Shown here: in pieces, positions 48,590 through 57,805 of the stretch
How the letters are laid out: every line of letters starts with the position of its first letter
Position numbering within the stretch: position 1 is the stretch's first letter
NCBI RefSeq assembly: GCF_000496575.1
Contig: NZ_AYKT01000002.1
Coordinates: forward strand, 186,001-250,000
Source: Geobacillus thermodenitrificans subsp. thermodenitrificans DSM 465
GTDB lineage: Bacteria; Bacillota; Bacilli; Bacillales; Anoxybacillaceae
Length of the DNA stretch: 64,000 bases
Direction: 5' to 3'
Position numbers and translations under genes: made by a program
Notes under the pieces: model-generated
The model's database searches: none
What the model was told of the DNA's origin: nothing
What the model saw: the letters and a program-made list of their open reading frames with translations, nothing else

Positions 48590-49957
48590 GTGCAGATCAT
48601 CGTAGTTGGCGTCAATTATAAAACTGCCCCTGTAGAAATTCGTGAAAAGTTGGCGTTTGGTGAGGCAGAGCTCGGCGAGGCGATGAAACAGCTCGCCAAG
48701 CAAAAAAGCATCCTCGAAAACGTCATCGTTTCCACATGCAATCGGACGGAAATTTACGCGGTCGTCGATCAACTGCATACCGGCCGTTACTATATAAAAG
48801 CATTTTTAGCCGAATGGTTTGACATCGAAGCGGAGGCGATCGCCCCGTATTTGCGCGTGCTCGAAGGGGAAGCGGCCGCGGGGCATTTGTTCCGCGTAGC
48901 AGCCGGCCTTGACTCCATGGTGCTTGGAGAAACGCAAATTTTAGGACAAGTGAAAGGGAGCTATTTGCTCGCTCAAGAGATTGGAACGAGCGGCACGATT
49001 TTGAACCACCTGTTTAAACAGGCAGTGACGTTTGCCAAACGCGCCCATTCGGAAACCGGGATCGGTGCGCATGCCGTGTCGGTCAGTTATGCAGCTGTCG
49101 AGTTGGCGAAGAAAATTTTCGGCCATCTCAACGGCAAGCATGTTTTGATTATCGGTGCCGGCAAAATGGGGACGTTGGCGGCGCAAAACTTGTACGGCAA
49201 CGGTGTCGGTAAAGTGACCGTCGTCAACCGGACGCTTGAAAAAGCGAAGCAGCTCGCGGCGCAGTTTGACGGTGAGGCGAAGTCGCTTGGCGAATTGTCA
49301 TGTGCGCTGCTTGAAGCGGATATCGTCATCAGCTCGACGGGAGCGAAAGGCTACATGTTAACGAAAGAGGAGATGGCTCCGCTTGAGAAAATGCGTAAAG
49401 GCCGCCCGTTGTTTATGGTCGATATTGCCGTGCCGCGCGATTTAGACCCGGCGCTCGCTGAACTAGAGACGGTCTTTTTGTACGACATTGATGACTTGCA
49501 AGACGTCGTCGCAGCGAATTTGGCGGAACGGCAAAAAGCTGCCGCCCTCATTGAGGAGATGATTGAAGGGGAGCTAGTGGCGTTTGGCCAATGGTTGCAG
49601 ACGCTCGGCGTTGTGCCAGTCATCGCGGCGCTGCGGGAAAAAGCGCTCGCCATTCAGGCGGAAACGATGAAAAGCTTGGAGCGAAAGTTGCCGCATTTGT
49701 CGGAGCGCGATCGGAAAGTGTTGAACAAACATACGAAAAGCATTATTAACCAGCTGCTCCGCGACCCGATTTTGCAGGTGAAGGAACTTGCCGCTGGTCC
49801 GAACGCTGACGAAGCGCTTCAGCTGTTTATGAAAATTTTTAATATCGAAGATGCAGTCAAAGCAGAGCAACGGAGCGCGCAGCGAGCAGAAGTGCAGTTG
49901 AGGGATGAACAGCAAGCGGAAGCGGTTCGCGCCGCCCGCCCATCATGGCAGCTGTAA
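48590..49957 (+). CDS. hemA: Glutamyl-tRNA reductase
   Basis: A 455-residue enzyme that reduces glutamyl-tRNA to glutamate-1-semialdehyde, the first step of the C5 heme pathway. The catalytic cysteine is Cys50 in '[11 protein letters not shown]', the NADPH domain has '[17 protein letters not shown]', and the C-terminal dimerisation helix follows. GTG at 48590 has an AAGGGGGGATT site; the upstream ATG at 48530 lies before the promoter and cannot be used. It heads hemA-hemX-hemC-hemD-hemB-hemL. Confidence 0.96.
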   Translation: MQIIVVGVNYKTAPVEIREKLAFGEAELGEAMKQLAKQKSILENVIVSTCNRTEIYAVVDQLHTGRYYIKAFLAEWFDIEAEAIAPYLRVLEGEAAAGHLFRVAAGLDSMVLGETQILGQVKGSYLLAQEIGTSGTILNHLFKQAVTFAKRAHSETGIGAHAVSVSYAAVELAKKIFGHLNGKHVLIIGAGKMGTLAAQNLYGNGVGKVTVVNRTLEKAKQLAAQFDGEAKSLGELSCALLEADIVISSTGAKGYMLTKEEMAPLEKMRKGRPLFMVDIAVPRDLDPALAELETVFLYDIDDLQDVVAANLAERQKAAALIEEMIEGELVAFGQWLQTLGVVPVIAALREKALAIQAETMKSLERKLPHLSERDRKVLNKHTKSIINQLLRDPILQVKELAAGPNADEALQLFMKIFNIEDAVKAEQRSAQRAEVQLRDEQQAEAVRAARPSWQL

Positions 49958-49967
49958 GGTGGGATAG

Positions 49968-50783
49968 ATGGTGGCGTTGTATGAACTGTCTATTTTGCTC
50001 TACATTGCTTCGATTTTTTTCTATTTTATCGATTTTTTGCAGCAAAACCGGAAGGCGAATGAAACCGCCTTCTGGTTGCTTTCTGTCGTTTGGCTGTTGC
50101 AAACATTGACATTCGCCTTCCGCATCATGGAAACAAAGCGCTTTCCGATTTTAACGATGTCGGAAGGGCTTTATTTTTACGCCTGGCTGCTTATCACGCT
50201 GTCGCTTGTCATCAACCGGCTGTTGCGTGTTGATTTTATCGTCTTTTTTACGAACGTACTCGCTTTTTTTATTTTGGCCATTCATACGTTCGTGCCGTCC
50301 TCGCAATCGCCGGCTGTCGCCAAACGGCTTGTCTCCGAACTGCTGGTCATCCATATTACCCTTTCCTTCGGGGCATATGCAGCGTTTACACTGTCATTTC
50401 TTTTCTCGGTGCTTTACATGTTGCAATACAGTCTGTTGAAAAAGAAAAAGTGGAACGCTCGTCTTTGGCGGATGGCTGATTTGTCGAAGCTCGATTTTTC
50501 GTCGTATGTTTTAAATTTGCTCGGTTTGCCTATGTTGTTATTAGGGCTTATTCTCGGTATGATTTGGGCGTATATTCAAATCGATTATTTCCATTGGTAT
50601 GACGCGAAAGTGCTTGGATCATTTGTCGTTCTTCTCGTTTATGGCGTCTATTTTTACAAACGGATCGTCCGACAGGTGCAAGGGAAGACGATCGCGCTAT
50701 GGAATATCGGTTCATTTTTATTTTTGCTTATCAACTTTTTCTTGTTTGGCAGTTTGTCAGAATTCCATTTTTGGTATGCGTAA
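49968..50783 (+). CDS. hemX: HemX, CcsA-family membrane protein
   Basis: A 271-residue membrane protein with about eight hydrophobic segments of the cytochrome c assembly (CcsA/HemX) type; 'TMSEGLYFYAWLLITLS' and 'LLVIHITLSFGAYAAFTLSFLFS' carry the usual histidine and aromatic positions. In B. subtilis HemX lowers the amount of HemA protein. ATG at 49968 follows AAGGTGGGA, 10 bases after hemA. It lies in the conserved second position of the heme operon. Confidence 0.92.
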   Translation: MVALYELSILLYIASIFFYFIDFLQQNRKANETAFWLLSVVWLLQTLTFAFRIMETKRFPILTMSEGLYFYAWLLITLSLVINRLLRVDFIVFFTNVLAFFILAIHTFVPSSQSPAVAKRLVSELLVIHITLSFGAYAAFTLSFLFSVLYMLQYSLLKKKKWNARLWRMADLSKLDFSSYVLNLLGLPMLLLGLILGMIWAYIQIDYFHWYDAKVLGSFVVLLVYGVYFYKRIVRQVQGKTIALWNIGSFLFLLINFFLFGSLSEFHFWYA

Positions 50784-50798
50784 TTGAGGAGGAGCGAA

Positions 50799-51728
50799 AT
50801 GCGAAACATCGTCGTTGGCTCGCGGCGCAGCAAGCTTGCTTTGACTCAGACGAACTGGGTCATTAACGAATTGAAGCGGCTCGGGGCGCCGTTTACGTTT
50901 GAGGTAAAAGAAATCGTCACGAAAGGAGATCGCGTGCTCGATGTCACGCTCTCCAAAGTAGGAGGCAAAGGGCTGTTTGTGAAAGAAATTGAGCATGAAA
51001 TGCTGACCGGCGGCATCGATATGGCCGTCCACAGTATGAAAGACATGCCGGCAGTACTGCCGAGCGGATTGGTGATCGGCTCGGTTCCGCGGCGTGAGGA
51101 TGTGCGTGATGTGCTCGTCAGCAAGGGGAATCTGTCGCTTTCCGATTTGCCAAGCGGGGCGGTCATCGGTACGAGCAGTCTGCGCCGCTCGGCACAGTTG
51201 CTCGCCTATCGGCCGGATGTGACGATCAAATGGATCCGCGGCAACATTGACACAAGGCTGGCGAAGCTGAAAAACGAAGATTATGACGCCATCGTGCTGG
51301 CGGCTGCCGGCTTGGCGCGTATGGGCTGGAGCGATGACGTGATCAGCGAATATTTGTCGCCGGATGTGTGCGTCCCGGCGGTTGGCCAAGGAGCGCTTGC
51401 TGTCGAATGCCGTGAAGATGATGTGGAGTTGCGCGAGTGGCTGAGCCGTCTGAATGATGAACAGACGGAACGAGCAGTTCGGGCGGAGCGCGCCTTTTTG
51501 CAGCAGATGGAAGGTGGATGCCAAGTGCCGATTGCCGGCTATGCGGAAGTGAAGGAGGGAATGGTGCATCTTACTGCGCTTGTTGCCTCCCCAGACGGCA
51601 AAGAGAAATACAAAGAAATCGTCATTGGCGCTGATCCGGAAGAGGTCGGCCGACAGGCAGCTGCCCTCCTGAGTGAGCAAGGGGCCAAAGAGCTGATCGA
51701 GCGCGTAAAAAAGGAGCTGGGCAACTAA
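50799..51728 (+). CDS. hemC: Hydroxymethylbilane synthase (porphobilinogen deaminase)
   Basis: A 309-residue enzyme that joins four porphobilinogens to hydroxymethylbilane. The dipyrromethane cofactor is held by Cys241 in '[12 protein letters not shown]'. Active-site segments are '[12 protein letters not shown]', '[10 protein letters not shown]' and '[12 protein letters not shown]'. ATG at 50799 follows TGAGGAGGAGCG; TTG at 50784 is in frame but overlaps the ribosome site. The stop overlaps the hemD start (TAATG). Confidence 0.96.
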
Positions 51729-52498
51729 TGACCAATCGTGCGCTGGCTGGCAAGACAGTGCTTGTAACCCGTGACAAGGAGCAGGCGGCATCGTTTTCCG
51801 CCAAGCTGCGCGACGCTGGTGCGGTGCCGATCGAAATCCCACTCATAGCTATCCGGCCAGCGGCGACACCGGAAGCGATTGCCGCGCTCGCCGAACGGCT
51901 TGAGGAATACCGATGGCTCGTCTTGACGAGCGCGAACGCCATTCGCTTCTTTTTTCCGCACGTTTCGTTGTCGCGGCCGTTGCCGAATATCGCTGTCGTC
52001 GGACGGAAGACGGCAGCTGCCCTCGCTGAGTACGGTGTTTCACCGGTGCTCGTGCCGGATGATTTCACCGCTGAACGGCTCGCTGCCATGCTTGCACCGC
52101 GCTTGAAACAGGGCGAACGGGTGCTGTTTGTCAAGGGGGACTTGGCGAGCCCGACGCTGCCTGAGGCGTTAAGAGAGGCTGGGGCAACAGTTGATGAGTT
52201 TATTGTGTATCGCACCATGCCGGATACGAGCGGAGAAGAGCAGTTGTTGACACTGCTGCGCGAACGGAAGTTGGATGTACTCACTTTGATGAGCCCATCA
52301 GCAGTCCGCAGCCTTGCCCGTCTTCTTGGCGGAGAAGCGAACGAGCTTCTCTCCGGAGTCACCGTCGCCTGCATCGGACCGGTGACAAAAAAGGCAGCCG
52401 AGCAGGAAGGCATAGCAGTACATATTTGTCCAGCTGATTACACGGCTGATGGTATAATGAAAGCGATGGAACAATATTTTTCCACGGAGGGACGATAA
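51728..52498 (+). CDS. hemD: Uroporphyrinogen-III synthase
   Basis: A 256-residue two-lobed enzyme that closes hydroxymethylbilane with inversion of ring D. HemD sequences are poorly conserved; here the family is shown by 'GKTVLVTRDKEQAASFSAKL', 'WLVLTSANAIRFFF', 'LTLMSPSAVRSLARLL' and 'TVACIGPVTKKAAEQ', and by its place between hemC and hemB. ATG at 51728 overlaps the hemC stop by one base. hemB starts directly after its stop. Confidence 0.93.
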   Translation: MTNRALAGKTVLVTRDKEQAASFSAKLRDAGAVPIEIPLIAIRPAATPEAIAALAERLEEYRWLVLTSANAIRFFFPHVSLSRPLPNIAVVGRKTAAALAEYGVSPVLVPDDFTAERLAAMLAPRLKQGERVLFVKGDLASPTLPEALREAGATVDEFIVYRTMPDTSGEEQLLTLLRERKLDVLTLMSPSAVRSLARLLGGEANELLSGVTVACIGPVTKKAAEQEGIAVHICPADYTADGIMKAMEQYFSTEGR

Positions 52499-53473
52499 AT
52501 GTCATTGTCATTTGACCGCCATCGTCGCCTGCGGCAAACAGCCGCCATTCGGGCGATGGTACGCGAGACGCATCTTCGCGTTGATGATCTTATTTATCCG
52601 CTGTTTGTCGTCGAAGGAAGCGGCATTCGCCGCGAAGTGCCATCGATGCCTGGGGTATACCATTTATCGCTTGATCGTCTAACGGAAGAAATCGATGAAA
52701 TCGCGAAGCTTGGCATCCGGGCGGTCATGGTGTTTGGTGTGCCGGACGAAAAAGATGAAGTCGGTTCGCAGGCGTATTGCGAAACTGGGATCGTCCAGCG
52801 AGCAATCCGGCAAATCAAGGCTGAACGTTCGGAGATGGTCGTCATTGCCGATACATGTTTATGCGAATATACGAGCCACGGTCATTGCGGCGTCGTCGAA
52901 AATGAGCAAGTACTCAACGACCCGTCGCTCGAGTTGCTCGTCAAAACGGCAGTGAGCCAAGCGCAAGCTGGTGCCGACATCATCGCACCGTCGAACATGA
53001 TGGACGGGTTTGTCGCCGCCATTCGCCATGGGCTTGATGAAGCGGGGTTTGAGAACGTGCCGATCATGTCCTATGCAATTAAGTACGCCTCGGCATTTTA
53101 CGGCCCGTTCCGCGATGCAGCGGACAGCGCACCGCAATTTGGCGACCGGAAAACGTACCAAATGGATCCGGCCAATCGTCTTGAGGCGTTTCGCGAGGCA
53201 GAATCCGATATAAAAGAAGGCGCTGATTTCTTAATGGTCAAACCGGCGCTTGCCTATATGGACATTATTCGCGACATCAAAAACCGGTTTCCGCTTCCGC
53301 TTGTTGCCTATAACGTGAGCGGTGAGTATTCGATGGTGAAAGCGGCAGCGCAAAACGGTTGGATTGACGAAAAATCAGTTGTGATGGAAATGCTGACAGG
53401 AATGAAGCGAGCCGGCGCTGATTTAATCATCACATATTTTGCGAAAGATGTTGCTCGCTGGCTGGCTGAATAG
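52499..53473 (+). CDS. hemB: Delta-aminolevulinic acid dehydratase (porphobilinogen synthase)
   Basis: A 324-residue zinc enzyme that joins two 5-aminolevulinate molecules to porphobilinogen. The zinc cysteines are in '[16 protein letters not shown]' and the Schiff-base lysines in '[17 protein letters not shown]' and '[14 protein letters not shown]'. ATG at 52499 follows CACGGAGGGACG with no gap after hemD. The cysteine-rich metal loop places it with the zinc-dependent type. Confidence 0.97.
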   Translation: MSLSFDRHRRLRQTAAIRAMVRETHLRVDDLIYPLFVVEGSGIRREVPSMPGVYHLSLDRLTEEIDEIAKLGIRAVMVFGVPDEKDEVGSQAYCETGIVQRAIRQIKAERSEMVVIADTCLCEYTSHGHCGVVENEQVLNDPSLELLVKTAVSQAQAGADIIAPSNMMDGFVAAIRHGLDEAGFENVPIMSYAIKYASAFYGPFRDAADSAPQFGDRKTYQMDPANRLEAFREAESDIKEGADFLMVKPALAYMDIIRDIKNRFPLPLVAYNVSGEYSMVKAAAQNGWIDEKSVVMEMLTGMKRAGADLIITYFAKDVARWLAE

Positions 53474-53488
53474 AGAGGGGGCGGAATC

Positions 53489-54778
53489 GTGCGAAGTTAT
53501 GAACGGTCGAAAGCGGCTTATGAAGAAGCAGTGACATTAATGCCAGGTGGGGTAAACAGCCCGGTTCGCGCCTTCAAATCGGTCGGGATGACGCCGATTT
53601 TTATGGCGCGCGGCCAAGGTGCGAAAATTTACGATATTGACGGCAACGAATATATCGATTATGTGTTGTCATGGGGACCGCTCATTTTAGGGCATGCCGA
53701 TCCACAAGTTGTTGAAGCGTTAAAACGGGTAGCCGAACAAGGGACGAGCTTCGGCGCTCCGACGTTGCTTGAGAACGAGTTGGCCAAACTCGTGATCGAG
53801 CGGGTGCCTTCCGTCGAGATCGTACGAATGGTCAACTCCGGAACGGAAGCAACGATGAGCGCCCTCCGTTTGGCGCGTGGCTACACGAAGCGCAACAAAA
53901 TCATCAAGTTTGAAGGCAGCTACCATGGTCATGGTGATTCGTTGCTTATTAAAGCTGGCTCCGGTGTGGCGACGCTCGGCTTACCGGATAGTCCAGGCGT
54001 ACCGCAATCAGTCGCTCAGCATACCATCACCGTTCCGTACAATGATTTGGACAGCGTGCGCTATGCATTTGAGCGGTTTGGTGAAGACATTGCGGCGGTG
54101 ATTGTCGAGCCGGTAGCCGGCAATATGGGCGTTGTTCCGCCAGTCCCTGGCTTTTTGGAAGGGCTGCGCGACGTGACAAAACAATACGGCGCTCTATTGA
54201 TTTTTGACGAGGTGATGACCGGATTCCGTGTCGATTACCATTGTGCACAAGGGTATTACGGCGTTGAACCGGATTTGACGTGCCTCGGCAAAGTGATCGG
54301 CGGCGGCCTGCCGGTTGGAGCGTATGGCGGTAAAGCAGAAATTATGGAGCAAGTTGCACCGAGCGGGCCGGTGTATCAGGCCGGTACGTTGTCCGGCAAC
54401 CCGCTTGCCATGACAGCCGGTTATGAAACGCTTCGCCAACTGACACCGGAAACGTATAAAGAGTTTCGTCGGAAGGCAGCGCGCCTTGAAGAAGGGCTGC
54501 ATCAAGCTGCCGAAAAATATGAGATTCCGCATACCATCAACCGCGCTGGATCGATGATTGGCTTTTTCTTTACGAACGAGCCGGTCATCAATTACGAGAC
54601 GGCAAAAACGTCGGATTTGGAACTGTTTGCCGCCTATTACCGGGAGATGGCGAACGAAGGCATTTTCTTGCCGCCGTCACAATTTGAAGGGCTGTTTTTG
54701 TCGACTGCTCATAGCGATGAAGACATTGAATATACGATCGCCGCTGCCGAGCGGGTATTTGCTCGTCTGCGCGGCTAA
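53489..54778 (+). CDS. hemL: Glutamate-1-semialdehyde 2,1-aminomutase
   Basis: A 429-residue PLP enzyme that makes 5-aminolevulinate from glutamate-1-semialdehyde, the step after HemA. The PLP lysine is Lys268 in '[17 protein letters not shown]', and '[12 protein letters not shown]' holds the cofactor aspartate. GTG at 53489 follows AGAGGGGGCGG. It is the last gene of the heme operon, which takes glutamyl-tRNA to uroporphyrinogen III. A terminator follows. Confidence 0.97.
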   Translation: MRSYERSKAAYEEAVTLMPGGVNSPVRAFKSVGMTPIFMARGQGAKIYDIDGNEYIDYVLSWGPLILGHADPQVVEALKRVAEQGTSFGAPTLLENELAKLVIERVPSVEIVRMVNSGTEATMSALRLARGYTKRNKIIKFEGSYHGHGDSLLIKAGSGVATLGLPDSPGVPQSVAQHTITVPYNDLDSVRYAFERFGEDIAAVIVEPVAGNMGVVPPVPGFLEGLRDVTKQYGALLIFDEVMTGFRVDYHCAQGYYGVEPDLTCLGKVIGGGLPVGAYGGKAEIMEQVAPSGPVYQAGTLSGNPLAMTAGYETLRQLTPETYKEFRRKAARLEEGLHQAAEKYEIPHTINRAGSMIGFFFTNEPVINYETAKTSDLELFAAYYREMANEGIFLPPSQFEGLFLSTAHSDEDIEYTIAAAERVFARLRG

Positions 54779-54782
54779 ATCC

Positions 54783-54815
54783 ATCGGGCTGCTGTATGGG
54801 CAGCCCGATTTTTTT
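54783..54815 (+). terminator. Terminator of the heme operon
   Basis: ATCGGGCTGC and GCAGCCCGAT are 10-base arms with a short loop and seven T. Confidence 0.93.
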
Positions 54816-54816
54816 A

Positions 54817-54845
54817 TCATACCGCCTCTTTTCCGTTCATACAAT
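54817..54845 (+). promoter_or_regulatory. Sigma-E type promoter of spoVID
   Basis: CATACAAT (54838-54845) matches the sigma-E -10 consensus (CATACAHT), and TCATACC (54817-54823) lies 14 bases upstream as a weaker -35. B. subtilis spoVID is transcribed by sigma-E in the mother cell. Confidence 0.6.
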
Positions 54846-54896
54846 GGATAATGTCATAGAAACTATTTGTCGAGGGGACGGAAGGAGGAAGCCCGG

Positions 54897-55961
54897 TTGG
54901 AGCAATCGTATTTGCGTTTTTCATTGGAAGAATCAGTCTGGTTTAAAAGCGGACAGGAAGTCGCCGAGTTTTTGTCCATCTCTCTTGATCCGGTCATTTC
55001 CGTCGACGAGTACGACCAATATATTACGATTCGCGGCGCGCTCGAGTTAAGCGGAGAATTCCGTCAAGCGGACGAATCGCCGCAGAGGGACGTGGATGAT
55101 GATACGTTTGAATCGGCAAGCTATCGATTCATTCAACACATTTCGGTGCGTGAAGACGGCATTAGCGAACTGTTGCACCGTTTTCCAATTGATATTACGA
55201 TTCCGAAAAACCGTATTCGCGAACTTGACGATGTATACGTGACAGTCGAATCATTCGACTATGATTTAGGTGACAACGGAAGGCTGCTTGTGACTGCAGA
55301 CATTTCGATCAGCGGGATTAGTGAGGCGCCGCTCGTCGATGACTTACCGGATGATGACGAAGATGAGGAGCCGCTGTTTACCCCATTTGAGTCAATCGCC
55401 CGCAAAGAGGCAACCGACGATGAAGCATTCGCATCGGAAGATCGCCCCGCTAATGAGGTGAACGAACAGCCTATTGCTGCAGTCAGTGAAACGCCGTCTT
55501 CCGAGCTTGAACTGGCGGCTGTGCGCCATGAAGAAACGCCGTCTGATCAAAAAGAGGACGTAAAAGAGCCATTTTTGCCAATTGAGACGGAAACGAAAGC
55601 TGTCAGTGCGGAAGCAGAAGAGGAACTTGATAATCTGTCGCCGCCAACGGAGGCGAAAGTATCGATTGGCGCAGCCAAAAAAGCGATGGATGAAGAGGAC
55701 GAGGAAGAACAACAAACGGAAGTGAAAAGTGAAAACGCCCTTTACTTAACGAAGCTGTTTGCCAAAAGTGGAGCGGAAGAGTTTACAACCGTCAAAATTT
55801 GCATCGTCCAACAAGGAGATTCGTTGGACAAGATTGCTGAACGGTATGATGTGACGATCTCCCAGCTTTTGCGCGCCAACGATTTGGAAAGCGCGGAGGA
55901 CGTGCATGAAGGGCAGCTGTTATATATTCCGGCCTTGGCGGGAAGCCGTCCTTTCTCGTGA
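54897..55961 (+). CDS. spoVID: Spore coat morphogenetic protein SpoVID
   Basis: A 354-residue spore coat assembly protein. The N-terminal domain ('LRFSLEESVWFKSGQEVAEF', 'DITIPKNRI', about 1-145) matches SpoVID. A very acidic, low-complexity middle follows (about 150-275), then 'NALYLTKLFAKSGAEEFTTV' and a LysM domain ('CIVQQGDSLDKIAERYDVT' to 'GQLLYIP'). In B. subtilis it helps coat layers encase the spore and binds SafA. TTG at 54897 has an AAGGAGG site. It is much shorter than the B. subtilis protein (about 575 residues, from memory), the loss being in the acidic middle. Confidence 0.9.
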   Translation: MEQSYLRFSLEESVWFKSGQEVAEFLSISLDPVISVDEYDQYITIRGALELSGEFRQADESPQRDVDDDTFESASYRFIQHISVREDGISELLHRFPIDITIPKNRIRELDDVYVTVESFDYDLGDNGRLLVTADISISGISEAPLVDDLPDDDEDEEPLFTPFESIARKEATDDEAFASEDRPANEVNEQPIAAVSETPSSELELAAVRHEETPSDQKEDVKEPFLPIETETKAVSAEAEEELDNLSPPTEAKVSIGAAKKAMDEEDEEEQQTEVKSENALYLTKLFAKSGAEEFTTVKICIVQQGDSLDKIAERYDVTISQLLRANDLESAEDVHEGQLLYIPALAGSRPFS

Positions 55962-56004
55962 AAGGAACGCTTTCCGTTTCTTTTGCCGGTGAGGGGGCGT
56001 AACA

Positions 56005-57036
56005 ATGGCCATATGGTCTGAAACGTACCGCGCCGTACTTCATCAGTATGGGCTTCAACCACAGCGCATCGAACAGCGGGGCAAAGCGGCGAAAGTGTAC
56101 ACTGATCGCGGTATTTTTGCCTTAAAAATGCTCGACGGCGAGCAGGAGGCGGCCGCCATTTGGCAGTCGCTTCACTATTATGGCCGCCATTGCCCTCCGG
56201 TTTATTGGACGAGGCATCGGTCGCTGTTTGCGGCGGAGGGGGGCCGCCTTTATTATTTACACGCATGGCAGGATGGAGAAGCGAGAGCAAGGGAGGAAAC
56301 AGTGCGTGCCTTTTTTCACGGACTGTCTCGTCTCCATCGCGCTACCGTTCGCACCGTCGAAGTGAGCGAGGAAGAGGTCGCCGCTTATCGAAAACAAAAA
56401 AAAGAGGAATGGCAGCGGGAGCGGACGGTTTGGGAAGAGCGGATCGAGCAGTATGAAACTGCCTGGTACATGTCACCGTTTCAGCTGCAGTGCTGTACGT
56501 ATTTTCATGAGGTGATGCGCGCTTATTTGTTTGCTGAGGACCAGCTGACCGCTTGGGAGGAGGCACTCCAAGAAACGAAACAATGGCGAGTTGCTTGGGT
56601 GCACGGAAAAGCGCGTCTTTCTCATTACGTAGCACCGTATTGGATCAGCTGGGAGCGAGCGCACTGGAATTCGCCAGTATATGATTTGATCGCTGCACTT
56701 CGCGTTCATGTCCAAACGCTTCCGCCGCTTGGACAGGAGTGGATGAGGGGGATGGATGAATACGAAAAGGAACTCCCATTATCCGCCGGGGAACGGGCAT
56801 TTTTATACAGCCATTTAGCCGAACCGCGCGGGTTTGTCCGCTGCCTTGAACAATATGAAGCTGCGCCGAGAAAGGAACGGAACGAGCGGAAATATGTTGC
56901 CGCCTTGCAGCGCTGCTATTTTGCCTTCAAAAACATGGAAGCGATTGTGATGCATCTTGTCCAACGCGACGCTGCGCGGCAGCAAGAAGAGGCGATCAAG
57001 CATGAAGAGCCAGAACAAGGGGACGACAGCGGTTAA
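56005..57036 (+). CDS. ysxE: Spore coat-associated protein YsxE (CotS-like kinase fold)
   Basis: A 343-residue protein of the aminoglycoside phosphotransferase-like CotS/YsxE family. The start 'LHQYGLQPQRIEQRGKAAKVYTDRGIFALKML' fits the nucleotide-binding lobe. The expected catalytic H-x-D-x-x-x-x-N is altered to 'WVHGKARLSHYV', so kinase activity is doubtful. It follows spoVID by 43 bases, as in B. subtilis, and is likely a coat protein made in the mother cell. ATG at 56005 follows GAGGGGGCG. Its stop overlaps the stop of the minus-strand gene downstream. Confidence 0.85.
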   Translation: MAIWSETYRAVLHQYGLQPQRIEQRGKAAKVYTDRGIFALKMLDGEQEAAAIWQSLHYYGRHCPPVYWTRHRSLFAAEGGRLYYLHAWQDGEARAREETVRAFFHGLSRLHRATVRTVEVSEEEVAAYRKQKKEEWQRERTVWEERIEQYETAWYMSPFQLQCCTYFHEVMRAYLFAEDQLTAWEEALQETKQWRVAWVHGKARLSHYVAPYWISWERAHWNSPVYDLIAALRVHVQTLPPLGQEWMRGMDEYEKELPLSAGERAFLYSHLAEPRGFVRCLEQYEAAPRKERNERKYVAALQRCYFAFKNMEAIVMHLVQRDAARQQEEAIKHEEPEQGDDSG

Positions 57037-57221
57037 ATCCATTCCAAATGGAGCGCCACAGCAATCAAAACAAAGATGGCTAATAAAATGACATCGAACG
57101 TCGTTGGCAAAAAAATGGTGCGAATGGCTTGAAAAATAGTGAGCGGAATGATCACTTGGGCGCAGACGGCGCGCACTTGCCTCAGCCACGGCGGCCATGA
57201 ATATGGGTTAAATCGCCGCAT
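57033..57221 (-). CDS. Small membrane protein
   Basis: A 62-residue frame on the minus strand with a strong AAGGAGGGA site. An amphipathic N-terminus ('RRFNPYSWPPWLRQVRAV') is followed by two hydrophobic segments ('CAQVIIPLTIFQAIRTIFL', 'DVILLAIFVLIAVAL'). I recall similar hypothetical proteins in Geobacillus but no function. ATG at 57221 fits the ribosome site better than GTG at 57227. Its stop codon shares two bases with the ysxE stop, so the two genes converge with no space for a terminator. Confidence 0.65.
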   Translation of the reverse strand: MRRFNPYSWPPWLRQVRAVCAQVIIPLTIFQAIRTIFLPTTFDVILLAIFVLIAVALHLEWI

Positions 57222-57314
57222 CGGCACTTCCCTCCTTCTCCGGTTTACTATACAATATGAAAAGGTCCATTATTTGTCACCTAACTGGGGCAATTGGAAT
57301 AAATAAATAAAAAC

Positions 57315-57346
57315 TTGGCAAAGATGATGGACAATGGTAGTATAAT
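57315..57346 (+). promoter_or_regulatory. Promoter of valS
   Basis: TTGGCA (57315-57320) with TAGTAT (57338-57343) at 17 bases; TATAAT (57341-57346) overlaps it at 20 bases. Transcription would start about 20 bases before the T-box leader. Confidence 0.55.
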
Positions 57347-57367
57347 AATCGAATAATGATGAAAAAA

Positions 57368-57737
57368 GCGAAGACGGGGAGGAGTACAACAGTTCGCTCC
57401 TGCAGAGAGGGAAATCATAAGCTGCGAGATTTCCTAGGATGTCGACTGTTGGAAGGTCGCCCTTGAGCTGCTTCGTTGAAAGGCGAAACCGCTGAGTAGG
57501 GGAAGCCGGCTTGATGCCGTTATGCTAATGAAGTGCTTAAGCCTCTAGGAGACGGGTGATTGAAAGGAGAATGTCGTTGAAAGACGCAAGTCGAGAAACC
57601 TTGCGGCCGCTCCTGATGGAATATTGCCCGATGCTCGGAAAATGGCACCTTTTCACCGTTCTTCTAGGCTTAAGAAAAAAGGTGGTACCGCGAAAGCAGC
57701 TCCTTTCGTCCTTTTTGGATGAAAGGGGCTTTTTTGC
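57368..57737 (+). promoter_or_regulatory. Valine T-box riboswitch of valS
   Basis: The T-box sequence AAGGTGGTACCGCG (57679-57692) precedes a terminator with arms from GCTCCTTTCGTCC (57699-57711) and GGATGAAAGGGGC (57717-57729), then six T. Stem I pairs CAACAGT (57387-57393) with ACTGTTG (57445-57451). The specifier after it is GTC (57456-57458), a valine codon placed as CTC is in the ilvB leader (codon, purine, CC). Uncharged tRNA-Val should favour read-through into valS. Confidence 0.93.
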
Positions 57738-57805
57738 TTGCCTATCGGACGGTTGATCCTGTAGGCAACACAGCCATTGTTTATCACATGAAGGAGGGAA
57801 TAAAA

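Noticed and set aside
50757-51842. A 361-codon open frame on the minus strand
   Set aside because: It covers hemC and the start of hemD in antisense and has no recognisable domain; it is a shadow frame.
57521-57560. GTG at 57533-57535 as the valS T-box specifier
   Set aside because: It also follows GAA in a loop-like place, but it lies outside Stem I. The pairing CAACAGT/ACTGTTG puts the specifier at GTC 57456-57458, with the same downstream context as in the ilvB leader.
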